From: Roseateles noduli
GTDB lineage: Bacteria; Pseudomonadota; Gammaproteobacteria; Burkholderiales; Burkholderiaceae_C
Direction of reading: 5' to 3'
DNA: 64,000 nt
NCBI GenBank assembly: GCA_002205125.1
Contig: NIOE01000011.1
Location: forward strand, 247,301-311,300
The notes beneath the pieces are model-generated. The model had not been told where the DNA came from. It made no database searches and worked only from the letters and a program-made list of their open reading frames with translations. Positions 38,406 through 49,080 of this stretch are shown here, in pieces. Every line of letters starts with the position of its first letter. The stretch's first letter is position 1. The translations under genes and the position numbers were made by a program.

Positions 38406-39533
38406 ATGCGCGCACGTCATTCCACCCTCCTCCGCCACCTGCCCACCACTCGTCTTCACGCGTTGATCACGCTGACGTTGGCGGCGACGCTCATCCCGGC
38501 GGCAGCACACGCCACCGAGACCTGTGACAAGGGCTCCTGGCGCGGCACGCTGGGCACCACGCCGGTGTCGATGGAACTCAACCCTGCCGAGGGCGAGCGG
38601 CCTGCGATCGGCCGCTACTACTACCGCAGCTCGCTCGGCGACCTCACGCTCGTCCGCGATGCCAAGACCGGCGAATGGCAGGAACTCGACGCCAAGGAAA
38701 AGCCGACCGGTCGGCTGAAGCTCGGTTGCGATGCCAGCACGCTGAACGGCGAATGGCGCTCCATCGACGGTTCGAAGACGCTCCCGATCGCCGCCGTGGC
38801 GATCAAGGAGAGCGACTACAACGCGAGCCGCAAGGCTGCGCTCAAGCCCACCTCTGCAAAGGTCGCCCAGATCGGAGGTCGCCGCTACGAGGCGCTGACT
38901 TTCCCCGTGCCTGGAGGCGGCACCGGAGGCGCAACACCTGACACCACGCAGGTCGGCATCCGCCTGATTGGGACGACGCCGGCCATCGCGACGCTGAACG
39001 CCACGCTGTGGGACAAGGCCGCGGACGCGGTCCTCGATCACGTCGACTGCATGGCGCAGGGGCGGCGTGATCGAGGCCCCGAAGCCGGCTACGAGTCCTC
39101 GCAAACGCAGAAGATCGTTGCCTGGAACGCCGCCTTCGTCGTCGTCGACACCTGGAACGAGGGCTACTGCGGCGGCGCTCATCCGTGGCACGGCAACAGC
39201 GTCACCACCTATCGCCTGGACACCGGGGCGGAGGCCGACGTCGCCTCATGGCTGAAGTCCGAGTGGCGCAAAGAGATCCCGAAGGACTCCCGGCTCGGCA
39301 AACTGCTCGTGAAGGCCTATGCCGACGGCGGCGGCAACGGCGAGGAAGCCGAATGCCGCGACGAGGTGAGCTGGATGGGCAGCTCGATCCATCCGGAATC
39401 GAAGCAGCTCGTCTTCCATACGCACGCCTCGTACGCGATGACGCCGTGCGCCGAAGACGTCTCGCTGCCGATCGACGCCGTCTGGCCCTATCTGACGCCA
39501 GCGGGCCAGCAGGCGCTCAAGACGTTCCGCTGA
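38406..39533 (+). CDS. Secreted protein of unknown function, RsiV/DUF3298-like
   Basis: The 375-residue protein has a signal peptide (hydrophobic LITLTLAATLIPAAAHATE) and no further membrane segments, so it is likely periplasmic. The middle part has VVDTWNEGYCGGAHPWHGN, similar to the GGAH motif of DUF3298/RsiV C-terminal domains, which can bind lysozyme in Bacillus RsiV. The Cys residues may form disulfides. The family assignment is by motif only. No known partner is near. Confidence 0.6.
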   Translation: MRARHSTLLRHLPTTRLHALITLTLAATLIPAAAHATETCDKGSWRGTLGTTPVSMELNPAEGERPAIGRYYYRSSLGDLTLVRDAKTGEWQELDAKEKPTGRLKLGCDASTLNGEWRSIDGSKTLPIAAVAIKESDYNASRKAALKPTSAKVAQIGGRRYEALTFPVPGGGTGGATPDTTQVGIRLIGTTPAIATLNATLWDKAADAVLDHVDCMAQGRRDRGPEAGYESSQTQKIVAWNAAFVVVDTWNEGYCGGAHPWHGNSVTTYRLDTGAEADVASWLKSEWRKEIPKDSRLGKLLVKAYADGGGNGEEAECRDEVSWMGSSIHPESKQLVFHTHASYAMTPCAEDVSLPIDAVWPYLTPAGQQALKTFR

Positions 39534-39545
39534 TCGTCGGCCCGC

Positions 39546-39866
39546 TCACTGCGACGAGAACATCTTCAAGCCGATGATGCCCACGGCGATCAGGCCGATG
39601 CACGCCAGCCGCGCCAGCGACGCCGACTCGCCCAGCAGCACGATGCCCGCGATCGCGGTCCCGACGGCGCCGATGCCCGTCCACACCGCGTAGGCCGTCC
39701 CTACCGGCAGGTGCTTCAGCGCCCAGCCCAGCAGCACGACGCTCGTCACCATCGCCGCCACCGTGCCCACCGTCGGCCACAGACGGGTGAAGCCGTCCGT
39801 GTACTTCAGACCGACGGCCCAACCGATCTCGAACAGCCCGGCCAGAAACAACACACCCCACACCAT
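39546..39866 (-). CDS. sugE: Small multidrug resistance family exporter, guanidinium (Gdx/SugE) subtype
   Basis: This 106-residue protein has four transmembrane helices. It begins [26 protein letters not shown], with the SugE/Gdx signature WAVGLKYT and the essential Glu in helix 1. Gdx proteins export guanidinium in exchange for protons. The ATG at 39866 is preferred over 39872 because AAGGAG would otherwise abut the start codon. It is divergent from a LysR gene with a shared dyad. No guanidine riboswitch is seen before it. Confidence 0.88.
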   Translation of the reverse strand: MVWGVLFLAGLFEIGWAVGLKYTDGFTRLWPTVGTVAAMVTSVVLLGWALKHLPVGTAYAVWTGIGAVGTAIAGIVLLGESASLARLACIGLIAVGIIGLKMFSSQ

Positions 39867-39922
39867 CGCCATCTCCTTGAAAGTGAATCCTTGAAAGCGG
39901 ATGCCGGCGACTGTATGTTCAA

Positions 39923-39947
39923 GATCCTGATACTTAAAGTCAGGATC
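39923..39947. promoter_or_regulatory. Candidate LysR operator between sugE and the divergent LysR gene
   Basis: GATCCTGA (39923-39930) and TCAGGATC (39940-39947) form a perfect 8-bp inverted repeat with a 9-base spacer in the 126-base divergent gap. Dyads of this form, holding the T-N11-A element, are usual LysR operators. Confidence 0.6.
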
Positions 39948-39992
39948 CATCAGGTCGACTGATAGATTCATTGATAGTTGCCGGACCGCGCC

Positions 39993-40952
39993 ATGGCTTT
40001 CGACCTCGACAACCTCCGTGTCTTCCTCGCCGCGATCGATCACGGCTCGTTCTCCGCCGCCGCACGCACACTGGGGCGCGTGCCTTCGGCCGTCAGCATG
40101 ACGATCGCGAACCTGGAAGCCCAGCTCGATCTCGTCCTCTTCGATCGCGCCGGCCGGGAGCCCGTGCCCACCGCGCAGGCGCTCGCGCTGGTGCCGCAGG
40201 CACGACTGCTGGCGGAACAGCTCGGCCAGCTCAACCGCCACGCGCTGTCGATGACGCAGGGCCTGGAGCCCTCGCTGGCGATCGCAGTCGTGCCCGAGCT
40301 CGTCGCCGCGACGCCGTGGAGCGACGCGCTGTCGACGCTGTCCGCCGAGTTCCCGTTGCTGGACGTCGAGGTGTTGACCGCGCCGCAGGCGGATGCACTC
40401 GCGATGCTGAAGTCGGGCCGCGCGCAACTCGCCCTCGTTTTCGAGCGCCAGGGGCTCGATCCGTCGGAGCAGTTCCAGGAAGTGGCGCGTGAAACCTTGA
40501 TCGCGGTCGCCGCGGCTTCGCATCCGATGCTCGCGCGCGAGCCGTTGGCGCTCCGCGACGAGCACCTCATCGCCGAACGTCAGATCCTCGTCGCCGGCCG
40601 GGACGCCTGCGACGTCGACAAGCGGATCGCCGTTTCCCGGGTGCAATGGCGCACTGACAGCCCGGTGGCGGCGCTGCGGATGGTGGCCGCGGGGCTGGGT
40701 TGGGCGTGGTTGCCCTCGGGTTTCGTGCGCACGGCGCTGGCTTCAGGGGAACTGGTGCAGATCCCCGCGGGCAACTTCACGACGGCGCTGCAGCTCTACG
40801 TCGACGTGGTGTGGACGCAGACGCGTCCGCTGGGCCTGGCCGCGCGACGCTTCGTGGAACTGCTGCTCAGCGGTAGCGCTCCGGATCCGGCGAGTCCGTC
40901 GGCTGCTCGACCACGCGCCGGAAAGCGGCGTTCATCGGCAGCTTCAGGTTGA
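39993..40952 (+). CDS. LysR-family regulator, divergent from sugE
   Basis: The 319-residue protein has the LysR helix-turn-helix [18 protein letters not shown] with [20 protein letters not shown], and an effector-binding domain with [14 protein letters not shown]. The ATG at 39993 starts MAFDLDN. It likely controls the divergent exporter. Its 3' end overlaps the 3' end of the convergent binding-protein gene by 86 bases. Confidence 0.9.
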   Translation: MAFDLDNLRVFLAAIDHGSFSAAARTLGRVPSAVSMTIANLEAQLDLVLFDRAGREPVPTAQALALVPQARLLAEQLGQLNRHALSMTQGLEPSLAIAVVPELVAATPWSDALSTLSAEFPLLDVEVLTAPQADALAMLKSGRAQLALVFERQGLDPSEQFQEVARETLIAVAAASHPMLAREPLALRDEHLIAERQILVAGRDACDVDKRIAVSRVQWRTDSPVAALRMVAAGLGWAWLPSGFVRTALASGELVQIPAGNFTTALQLYVDVVWTQTRPLGLAARRFVELLLSGSAPDPASPSAARPRAGKRRSSAASG

Positions 40953-41865
40953 TGCCCGACGGTGGCAGCGGCGACTCGAACCAGCGCTTGTAGATCGCGT
41001 GGATCTCGCCGCTGCGGAACAAGCCGATCAACACGTCGTCGACCATGGTCTTGAACATCGGATCGTCGCGGTTGAGCCCGATCGCATAGGGCTCCACCGT
41101 CAGCGCGCGATCGGAGATCACGTAGTCGTCCGCCGACACCGCGGCCCCTTGCTGCGCCAGCAGTGCGCGGATGATGACGTCGTCCATCATGAACGCGTCG
41201 GCGCGGCCGCTGCGCAGCAGCTGGAACGCATCCGGATCGTCCAGTCCGGCGACGATGCGGATGTTCAGCCCCTGCTGCTCGTTGACCTTGGCGAGGTGCT
41301 GGATGCTGGTCGTGCCGATGGTGCTCACCACCGGCCGGCCGCGCAGGTCGAGCAGGCTCTGCACCTTCTCGCCGTGGCGCGTCATCAGCTTGGTCTCGGC
41401 CACGAAGATGGTCACCGAGAACGCCTGGCTGCGCGCGCGCTCGGCCGTGTTGGTCGTGATGCCGCACTCCATGTCCAGCGTGCCGTTGCTGACCATCGGC
41501 ATGCGGGTCGCGGAACCGACCGCCACGCGCCGCACCTCCAGGTCGGGCAGCTTGAGCTTCACGCGCAGTGACGCGATCACGCGCTCGCAGAGGTCGACCG
41601 AGTAACCCGTCGGCCGCAGTTGCGCGTCGAGGTAGCTGAACGGCGCCGACGCCGGCCGGTAACCGATGACGACGACGCCGGTCTCGCGGATGCGGTTGAG
41701 CGTCGGACCTTCGGGCGGCTGCGCGGGGCGGGAAGCGGGAGCCGATGGCGCAGCGAGCCGCGGTTTGACGGTGGCGGCGTCGGCGAACGACGCACCGACC
41801 ATAGCGACCATAGCGACCAGCGTCAGGATCAACCCGGTCACGGCGCCGACGATCCGCGTGTTCAT
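40867..41865 (-). CDS. Amino-acid (Glu/Asp-type) ABC transporter substrate-binding protein
   Basis: This 332-residue type II binding protein belongs to the GltI-like family. A signal peptide (LILTLVAMVAMVGASFADA) precedes a Pro/Ala-rich linker, then IRETGVVVIGYRPASAPFSY, the usual start of the mature domain. MECGITTNTAERARSQAFS is a hallmark of glutamate/aspartate binding proteins. It follows rarA by three bases, so is likely in that operon, with no permease nearby. Its 3' end overlaps the LysR gene on the other strand. Confidence 0.88.
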   Translation of the reverse strand: MNTRIVGAVTGLILTLVAMVAMVGASFADAATVKPRLAAPSAPASRPAQPPEGPTLNRIRETGVVVIGYRPASAPFSYLDAQLRPTGYSVDLCERVIASLRVKLKLPDLEVRRVAVGSATRMPMVSNGTLDMECGITTNTAERARSQAFSVTIFVAETKLMTRHGEKVQSLLDLRGRPVVSTIGTTSIQHLAKVNEQQGLNIRIVAGLDDPDAFQLLRSGRADAFMMDDVIIRALLAQQGAAVSADDYVISDRALTVEPYAIGLNRDDPMFKTMVDDVLIGLFRSGEIHAIYKRWFESPLPPSGINLKLPMNAAFRRVVEQPTDSPDPERYR

Positions 41866-41868
41866 CGA

Positions 41869-43263
41869 TCAGGCCTCGCCGTCGTCGCCGAGGCCGGCGC
41901 CGCCGTCGGCATCCGCCTGCCCGAGCGCTCCGGCATCCAGCCGCCGCAGCTCGTCGAGGCGCGCGCCGATCTTGATCTCCAGGCCGCGCGGCACGGGCTC
42001 GTAGAAGCGCTGGTCCTCGAGACCGTCCGGCAGATACTGCTCGCCGGCCACGTACGCGCCGGGGAAGTCATGCGCGTAGCGATAGGCCTTGCCGTAGCCG
42101 AGCTCCTTCATCAGGCGCGTCGGCGCATTGCGCAGATGCACCGGCACCGGTCGCGAGCTGTCCTGCTTGATCAGCGCGCGCACCTGGTTGTAGGCGTTGT
42201 AGACGGCATTCGATTTCGGCGCGATCGCCAGATAGACGACCGCCTGCGCCAGCGTGAGCTCGCCCTCCGGCGAACCGAGGCGCTCATAAGTTTCGGCCGC
42301 ATCCAGGCAGATGCGCAGCGCACGAGGATCGGCGTTGCCGATGTCCTCGCTCGCCATGCGGATCAGCCGTCGCGTGATGTAGCGCGCGTCGACGCCGCCA
42401 TCGAGCATGCGCACCAGCCAGTACAGCGCGCCGTCCGGGTTAGACCCGCGCACCGACTTGTGCAGCGCAGAGATCACGTCGTAGAACTGGTCGCCGCCCT
42501 TGTCGTAGCGCCGCAGCTGCTCGCCGAGCGTGCGTTCCAGCAACGCCTCGTCGATCTCCGCCATACCCGCTGGCGTCAACTGCGCCACGGTCTCCAGCGT
42601 GTTCAGCAGACGCCGCGCGTCGCCGTCGGCATACCCGATCAGCCGCAGCGTCGCGGCCTCGCTCACCGGTGGCGCGCCCAGGACCTCACGTCCGCGCGCC
42701 AGCAGCTCGCGCATGTCCTGCTCGTCGAGCGACTTCAGCACATGCACCGTCGCCCGCGACAGCAGCGCCGAGTTCACCTCGAACGACGGGTTCTCCGTCG
42801 TCGCGCCGATGAAGCTGAACAGTCCCGACTCGACGTGCGGCAGGAAGGCGTCCTGCTGCGCCTTGTTGAAGCGGTGGACCTCGTCCACGAACACGATCGT
42901 GCGCCGGCCCTGCCCCGCCGCGGCCTGCGCACGTTCGACCGCTTCGCGGATGTCCTTGACGCCGCCCAGCACCGCGGAGATCGCGATGAACTGCGCGTCG
43001 AAGTGCTGCGTCATCAGGCGCGCCAGCGTCGTCTTGCCGACGCCCGGCGGGCCCCACAGGATCATCGAGTGCGGCCGGCCGCTTTCGAGCGCCACGCGCA
43101 GCGGCATCCCCTCGCCCAGCAGATGGCGCTGGCCGACGACCTCGTCCAGCTTGCGCGGTCGCAGACGCTCGGGCAGCGGCGCGTGGGCACTGGCCACGGC
43201 CGCCGAAGGCCGCCCGCCGGGAACGGGATCGAACTCGTCCGGGAAGAGCGATGCGTTGCTCAT
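41869..43263 (-). CDS. rarA: Replication-associated recombination protein A (AAA+ ATPase)
   Basis: RarA/MgsA is a clamp-loader-like AAA+ ATPase that acts at stalled forks. The 464-residue product has PLPERLRPRKLDEVVGQ, the Walker A WGPPGVGKTTLAR, and Walker B with sensor VFVDEVHRFNKAQQD. An Ala/Gly-rich tail of about 30 residues follows the domain. It lies in an ftsK-lolA-rarA order conserved in Burkholderiales. Confidence 0.96.
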   Translation of the reverse strand: MSNASLFPDEFDPVPGGRPSAAVASAHAPLPERLRPRKLDEVVGQRHLLGEGMPLRVALESGRPHSMILWGPPGVGKTTLARLMTQHFDAQFIAISAVLGGVKDIREAVERAQAAAGQGRRTIVFVDEVHRFNKAQQDAFLPHVESGLFSFIGATTENPSFEVNSALLSRATVHVLKSLDEQDMRELLARGREVLGAPPVSEAATLRLIGYADGDARRLLNTLETVAQLTPAGMAEIDEALLERTLGEQLRRYDKGGDQFYDVISALHKSVRGSNPDGALYWLVRMLDGGVDARYITRRLIRMASEDIGNADPRALRICLDAAETYERLGSPEGELTLAQAVVYLAIAPKSNAVYNAYNQVRALIKQDSSRPVPVHLRNAPTRLMKELGYGKAYRYAHDFPGAYVAGEQYLPDGLEDQRFYEPVPRGLEIKIGARLDELRRLDAGALGQADADGGAGLGDDGEA

Positions 43264-43298
43264 CGATGCAGGCCCACCAGCCGTTCAGCGTTCAACGT

Positions 43299-43919
43299 TC
43301 AAGGCTGGCGGGCGATGTCGGTGCCCGCTGGCGGCGTGAAGCGGAAGCGATCGGCGGACACCTTGGCGTTGGGCTCGATCGCGCTGAACTGCATCACCGA
43401 CTGCTGGCCGAAGCCGTCCACGATCTCCAGCGCGCCCAGCTCGCGGCCCTTGAAGCCGAGCTTCAGGCTCTGCAGGCTGCTGTCATTGCGCTTGGGCGTC
43501 GCCTGCACCCAGTCGAGGCCGTTCGCCGCGGGCAGGGCCTTCAAGGTGAAGTCCTTGGCCAGGTCGCCGCCCGCCAGCAGCGAGACCGGCGTCGCGCCCA
43601 GCGCCTGGTCCATGTTGCGGACGCTGGCCTGCTGCAGGTCGGGATCGTAGATCCACACTTCCTTGCCGTCGGCCACGATCAGCTGCTCCGCCGGCTTGGC
43701 GTAGCTGAAGCGGAACTGGTTGGGACGCTGGAACTCGAAGGTACCGGTCGTCGTCTTCTTGCGCTTGCCGTCGGGCGCGGTCACGGTCTGCGTGAAGCTC
43801 GCACGGCCGCTCTTCACTTCGCTGACGAACTGCTGCAGCGCGCTCACGCCGTCGGCGTGGGCCAGGGTCGTGAAGCAGACGGCCAGCGCCGCGATGCTTC
43901 GGATCAAGGGTCGGAACAT
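43299..43919 (-). CDS. lolA: Outer-membrane lipoprotein carrier protein
   Basis: LolA ferries lipoproteins across the periplasm from LolCDE to LolB. The 206-residue product has a signal peptide (LIRSIAALAVCFTTLAHA) and the fold's start DGVSALQQFVSEVKSGRASF. Further motifs are the aromatic NQFRFSYAKPAEQLIVADGK and WIYDPDLQQAS. An upstream in-frame ATG (43934) exists; the ATG at 43919 is used because GAAGG lies 8 bases before it. It follows ftsK. Confidence 0.93.
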   Translation of the reverse strand: MFRPLIRSIAALAVCFTTLAHADGVSALQQFVSEVKSGRASFTQTVTAPDGKRKKTTTGTFEFQRPNQFRFSYAKPAEQLIVADGKEVWIYDPDLQQASVRNMDQALGATPVSLLAGGDLAKDFTLKALPAANGLDWVQATPKRNDSSLQSLKLGFKGRELGALEIVDGFGQQSVMQFSAIEPNAKVSADRFRFTPPAGTDIARQP

Positions 43920-43945
43920 GGAAGGGACCTTCATCTACGTCGCGG

Positions 43946-46321
43946 TCAGTCGTCCCGCTTGGGCACGATGATGTCGCGGTTGCCGTTCGTCGCCATCGAC
44001 GAGACGACGCCGGATTTCTCCATCTGCTCCAGCAAACGGGCCGCCCGGTTGTAGCCGATGCGCAGGTGTCTCTGCACCAGCGAGATCGACGCCCGCTTGT
44101 GCTGCAGCACGATGGCCACGGCCTGGTCGTACATCGGGTCGGACTCGCCGTCGCCGCCCGCCGTCAGGCCGGGCAGTCCGTCGCTGCCGCCATCGCCATC
44201 GAGCACACCGCCTTCCAGGATGCCCTCGATGTAGTTGGGCTCGCCCTGCTCCTTCAGGTACTCGACGACGCGATGGACCTCGTCGTCGCTGACGAAGGCG
44301 CCGTGCACGCGCACCGGCAGGCCGGTGCCGGACGCCATGTAGAGCATGTCGCCCATGCCCAGCAGCGCCTCGGCGCCCATCTGGTCGAGGATGGTCCGCG
44401 AGTCGATCTTGCTCGACACCTGGAAGGACAGCCGCGTCGGGATGTTGGCCTTGATCAGGCCGGTGATCACGTCGACCGACGGACGCTGCGTGGCCAGGAT
44501 CAGGTGGATGCCGGCCGCGCGCGCCTTCTGCGCCAGGCGGGCGATCAGTTCCTCGATCTTCTTGCCGACCACCATCATCAGGTCGGCCAGCTCGTCGATG
44601 ACGACGACGATGTGCGGCAGGCGCTCCAGCGGCTCCGGCTCTTCCGGCGTCAGGCTGAACGGGTTGGGGATCTTCTCCTCGCGCTCGGCCGCGTCGGCGA
44701 TCTTCTTGTTGAAGCCGGCCAGGTTGCGCACGCCCATCTTGGACATGAGCTTGTAGCGGCGCTCCATCTCGTTGACGCACCAGTTCAACGCGTTGCTGGC
44801 CTGCTTCATGTCGGTCACGACCGGCGCCAGCAGATGCGGGATGCCTTCGTAGACGCTCATTTCCAGCATCTTCGGGTCGATCAGGATCAGGCGGACGTCG
44901 CGGGCCTCGGCCTTGTAGAGCACCGACAGGATCATCGCGTTGATGCCCACCGACTTGCCCGAACCGGTCGTGCCGGCCACCAGGCAGTGCGGCATCTTGG
45001 CCAGGTCGGCCACCACCGGCAGGCCGACGATGTCCTTGCCCAGGCCCATCGTCAGCGGCGACGCGGCGTCGGCGTAGACCTGCGAGCCGAGGATCTCCGA
45101 CAGGCGGATGGTCTGGCGGCGCGCGTTCGGCAGCTCCAGCGCCATGTAGTTCTTGCCCGGGATGGTCTCGACCACGCGGATCGAGGTCAGGCTCAGCGAG
45201 CGCGCCAGGTCCTTGGCCAGGCCCAGGATCTGCGAGCCCTTCACGCCGGTCGCCGGCTCGATCTCGTAGCGCGTGATCACCGGCCCCGGCGACGCCGCCA
45301 CCACCCGCACGTCGACGCCGAAGTCCTTCAACTTCTTCTCGATCATGCGGCTGGTCATCTCCAGCGATTCGGGCGTCACCGTCTCGATGCGCGGCGGCGG
45401 CGAGTCCAGCAGGTCGACCTGCGGCAGCTTGGCGTCCGTCGGATCGGTGAACAGCGTCTGCTGCCGCTCCTTGATGACGCGCGTGGACTTCGGCACCTCG
45501 GCCACCGGCGGTTCGATGACGATGGGGATGTGGTGCTCTTCCTCGACCAGGCGCTCGACCTCGACGACGGCCTCGCGCTCGCGCTTGGCTTCCTTGCCGA
45601 CGCGCTTGTCCTCGGCGATCTCGCGGCGCTCGGTGCGCTTCTCGATCAGGGCTTCGATCTTGGTGCCGATCTGTTCGGCCAGGCGCAGCCAGGAGAACTT
45701 CAACGCCAGCGAGACGCCGGCCACCAGCGCCGCGATCCACACGACGCCCGAACCGGCGAAGCCCAGCAGCTTCATGCTCAGCGGCCCCAGCCAGTAGCCG
45801 AGCACGCCGCCGGCATGTCCGCCGGGCAGGAACTCGTCCCATCGCCAGAGCCGCGTCCATTCGAGCGAGCAGCTCGCGGCCATCAGGAGGGCGACGCCGG
45901 CGAGGGCCGGCAGGCGATCCTTGAAGGTGGGCACGGACGAGCCGTCGGCGCGCAGCATGCGCGCCAGGCCGCTCAGCCACGCGCGCAGCGAGATCAGCAT
46001 CAGCCACCAGCAGGAGTAGCCGAAGCCGAACAGCATCAGGTCGGAGATCCAGGCGCCGAGCGCGCCGACGCGGTTGTGCGCCGGCGCCGAGGTGCCGGCG
46101 GTGCTGAAGGCGGCGTCCGCGCGGTCATGGCTGACCATCGCGAGCAAGACCAGGCACCACACCATCGCGCCGAGCAGCAGCCACAGCGGCGTGCGCAGCG
46201 GGCTGGGGGGCGTGGGTGGGGCGGCCGGCGGCGCGGCCTTCTTGGACTTGCGTGCCGGCGCGGGGCGCTCGGTCGGGGCGGCGTCGTCACCGCCGCCCAG
46301 CAGGGAACCGGGAAAACTCAT
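43946..46321 (-). CDS. ftsK: DNA translocase FtsK
   Basis: FtsK pumps chromosome dimers toward dif at the septum and couples segregation with division. The 791-residue product has an N-terminal membrane domain (four hydrophobic segments within about 200 residues), a charged linker, a RecA-type motor with Walker [19 protein letters not shown] and the [12 protein letters not shown] segment. The C-terminal gamma domain ([20 protein letters not shown]) reads KOPS sites. The ATG at 46321 is used. The linker is short, as in many betaproteobacteria. Confidence 0.96.
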   Translation of the reverse strand: MSFPGSLLGGGDDAAPTERPAPARKSKKAAPPAAPPTPPSPLRTPLWLLLGAMVWCLVLLAMVSHDRADAAFSTAGTSAPAHNRVGALGAWISDLMLFGFGYSCWWLMLISLRAWLSGLARMLRADGSSVPTFKDRLPALAGVALLMAASCSLEWTRLWRWDEFLPGGHAGGVLGYWLGPLSMKLLGFAGSGVVWIAALVAGVSLALKFSWLRLAEQIGTKIEALIEKRTERREIAEDKRVGKEAKREREAVVEVERLVEEEHHIPIVIEPPVAEVPKSTRVIKERQQTLFTDPTDAKLPQVDLLDSPPPRIETVTPESLEMTSRMIEKKLKDFGVDVRVVAASPGPVITRYEIEPATGVKGSQILGLAKDLARSLSLTSIRVVETIPGKNYMALELPNARRQTIRLSEILGSQVYADAASPLTMGLGKDIVGLPVVADLAKMPHCLVAGTTGSGKSVGINAMILSVLYKAEARDVRLILIDPKMLEMSVYEGIPHLLAPVVTDMKQASNALNWCVNEMERRYKLMSKMGVRNLAGFNKKIADAAEREEKIPNPFSLTPEEPEPLERLPHIVVVIDELADLMMVVGKKIEELIARLAQKARAAGIHLILATQRPSVDVITGLIKANIPTRLSFQVSSKIDSRTILDQMGAEALLGMGDMLYMASGTGLPVRVHGAFVSDDEVHRVVEYLKEQGEPNYIEGILEGGVLDGDGGSDGLPGLTAGGDGESDPMYDQAVAIVLQHKRASISLVQRHLRIGYNRAARLLEQMEKSGVVSSMATNGNRDIIVPKRDD

Positions 46322-46385
46322 CCCTCGATTGTGACGCACAAGCCCCACGTCCCGGACGGGGGGCGCCTCACCAAGGTGAAGAAAC

Positions 46386-46426
46386 GTTGAAGCGCCGATC
46401 GACCTGGCATCGACAGGCGCTTCAAC
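46386..46426 (-). terminator. Hairpin after the Crp/Fnr gene
   Basis: A perfect 11-bp repeat (GTTGAAGCGCC at 46386-46396 and GGCGCTTCAAC at 46416-46426) with a 19-base loop is followed on the minus strand by GTTTCTTC. It likely ends the regulator's transcript before ftsK. Confidence 0.6.
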
Positions 46427-46445
46427 GGGCGCGCCACAGGAATCG

Positions 46446-47114
46446 TCAGTCGTGCTGCAGACGTTCCTTGATGACCACGGAGCCGTTCTCGAGCGTCTCG
46501 ATGACGCCCTTGTCCTCCAGGTCCTTCATGACGCGGCTGACCATCTCGCGCGACGCGCCGACGACCTTGGCCATGTCCTGCCGCGACACCTTGCCGCGGA
46601 TGATCTTCACGCCCTTCTCCTCCTCCGCCATGTCCAGCAGCGTGCGCGCGACACGGCCGTAGACGTCGAGCAGCGCGAGCGATTCGATCTGGCGGTCCGC
46701 GTTTCTGAGGCGCGCGACGAGGCCGCGCAGGATGCCGTAGGCCAGGCTGGACGACTCCGGCAGACCGCGACCGAAATCGGCGCGGCCGAGCACCAGCATG
46801 TCGGTCTGCACCTCGGCGCGAACCGTGGCCGAGTGGGGTTCGTTGTCGATGAGGCTCATCTCGCCGACGTAGTCGCCGGGCTGCAGCACGGCGAGGATGA
46901 CTTCGCGGCCGCGGCTGTCCGCGGTCAGCACGCGGGCGCGGCCGTTGAGCAGGATGAAGAGCGCATTGGACTTGGTGCCCTGCTCGACGATCAACTCGCC
47001 GCGTTTGAAGCGCCGCTTGACGACGCTGTCCGCGATGGACTGGGCCTGGTCGGCGGTCAGCAGGGAGAACAAGGGAACCCTGCGGATCAGATCCAAGTTG
47101 GACAACATGGCCAT
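46446..47114 (-). CDS. Crp/Fnr-family regulator
   Basis: The 222-residue regulator has a cyclic-nucleotide-like beta barrel ([31 protein letters not shown]) and a winged helix with [20 protein letters not shown]. It lacks the N-terminal cysteines of FNR. The phosphate-binding Arg-Ser pair of E. coli Crp appears as His-Ser here ([10 protein letters not shown]), so cAMP sensing is doubtful. AGGAGG 9 bases before the ATG at 47114 sets the start. It is divergent from trxB. The effector is unknown. Confidence 0.9.
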   Translation of the reverse strand: MAMLSNLDLIRRVPLFSLLTADQAQSIADSVVKRRFKRGELIVEQGTKSNALFILLNGRARVLTADSRGREVILAVLQPGDYVGEMSLIDNEPHSATVRAEVQTDMLVLGRADFGRGLPESSSLAYGILRGLVARLRNADRQIESLALLDVYGRVARTLLDMAEEEKGVKIIRGKVSRQDMAKVVGASREMVSRVMKDLEDKGVIETLENGSVVIKERLQHD

Positions 47115-47182
47115 GAAGGGATGCCTCCTGTCGGTGGTTAGGGTCAATCGTGGATCTCAGGATGGCAGAGGGACCCGCCACC

Positions 47183-47188
47183 TAGAAT
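47183..47188 (+). promoter_or_regulatory. Candidate -10 box in the crp-trxB divergent region
   Basis: TAGAAT lies 130 bases before trxB. The matching -35 is not clear. A pair of TGTTCA motifs 10 bases apart on the plus strand lies at about 47209-47224. Confidence 0.35.
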
Positions 47189-47260
47189 GGATGCATTGTG
47201 CCAATTTGTTCACGCCTGTTCATAGGGTCAACGCCATAGGCCGCCCGCGCGTCGCCTTAG

Positions 47261-48277
<1,017 letters not shown>

Positions 48278-48332
48278 CCCTCGCGCCCTGCGTCGGCGGC
48301 GCCCGCGCAGGGTGGCCGCATCCAGACCTCGA

Positions 48333-48356
48333 CCGGCCCGCCTTTGCGCGGGCCGG
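48333..48356 (+). terminator. Terminator after trxB
   Basis: CCGGCCCGC (48333-48341) pairs with GCGGGCCGG (48348-48356) across a 6-base loop, followed by CCTGTTTCTGC. The stem is strong but the T-run is broken. Confidence 0.6.
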
Positions 48357-48528
48357 CCTGTTTCTGCTACACTCTTCGTTTCCCCGCGCCATCAACCTGT
48401 GAAGGATCTTGACGCGAGGAAGATGGGATACCGCCACCCTATGGCGAGGTGAGGCCGCCGCCCGCGACTCGACAGCAAGGTCGGGACGATTGGGACGGTC
48501 GCCGGATGACAAGTATCGGAGTGTCCTC

Positions 48529-48762
48529 ATGGCACGCGTCTGCGAAGTCACGGGCAAGAAGCCCATGGTCGGGAACAACGTTTCCCACGCCAACAACAAA
48601 ACCAAGCGCCGGTTCCTCCCGAACCTGCAATACCGCCGTTTCTGGGTCGAGAGCGAAAACCGCTGGGTCCGTCTTCGCATCAGCAACGCAGGTCTGCGTC
48701 TGATCGACAAGAAGGGCATCGACGCCGTGCTGGCCGACCTGCGCTCGCGCGGTCAAGCCTAA
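48529..48762 (+). CDS. rpmB: 50S ribosomal protein L28
   Basis: L28 is a small 50S protein. The 77-residue product starts [20 protein letters not shown] and continues with [19 protein letters not shown], as in the family. GGAG lies 7 bases before the ATG. It is first in the rpmB-rpmG pair; the frame is open upstream but unused. Confidence 0.97.
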   Translation: MARVCEVTGKKPMVGNNVSHANNKTKRRFLPNLQYRRFWVESENRWVRLRISNAGLRLIDKKGIDAVLADLRSRGQA

Positions 48763-48784
48763 TCACTGAACCAGGAGCGACACC

Positions 48785-48955
48785 ATGGCATCCAAAGGCG
48801 GACGCGAGAAGATCAAGCTGGAATCCACTGCCGGCACCGGTCATTTCTACACCACCAACAAGAACAAGAAGACCACGCCCCAAAAGCTGGAATTCATGAA
48901 GTTCGACCCGAAGGCACGCAAGCACGTGCTGTACAAGGAAACCAAGCTGAAGTGA
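48785..48955 (+). CDS. rpmG: 50S ribosomal protein L33
   Basis: L33 is a small 50S protein. The 56-residue product [20 protein letters not shown], with [20 protein letters not shown] and [11 protein letters not shown] at the end, is full length. AGGAG lies upstream. It follows rpmB by 22 bases and is closed by a strong terminator. Confidence 0.97.
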   Translation: MASKGGREKIKLESTAGTGHFYTTNKNKKTTPQKLEFMKFDPKARKHVLYKETKLK

Positions 48956-48978
48956 TTCAGCCCGGTCCTTGAAGAAGA

Positions 48979-49003
48979 AAACCCGCCTCCCGGCGGGTTT
49001 TTT
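48979..49003 (+). terminator. Rho-independent terminator after rpmG
   Basis: AAACCCGCC (48979-48987) pairs with GGCGGGTTT (48992-49000), loop TCCC, followed by more Ts. This is a textbook terminator. Confidence 0.85.
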
Positions 49004-49080
49004 CATGGGCGATCAACAGCGATCAAACGCACATCAGGAACGATGAACAGAGGCTGCCACAGCCCCTGCCCTTCTCGCGA

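Noticed and set aside
39867..39992. Guanidine (ykkC) riboswitch upstream of sugE
   Set aside because: The gap is only 126 bases and shows none of the conserved ykkC helices; the dyad fits a LysR operator better.
44066..46390. 774-codon open frame antisense to ftsK
   Set aside because: FtsK is fully supported; this frame has low complexity (His/Arg/Gln/Asp-rich) and no homology features.
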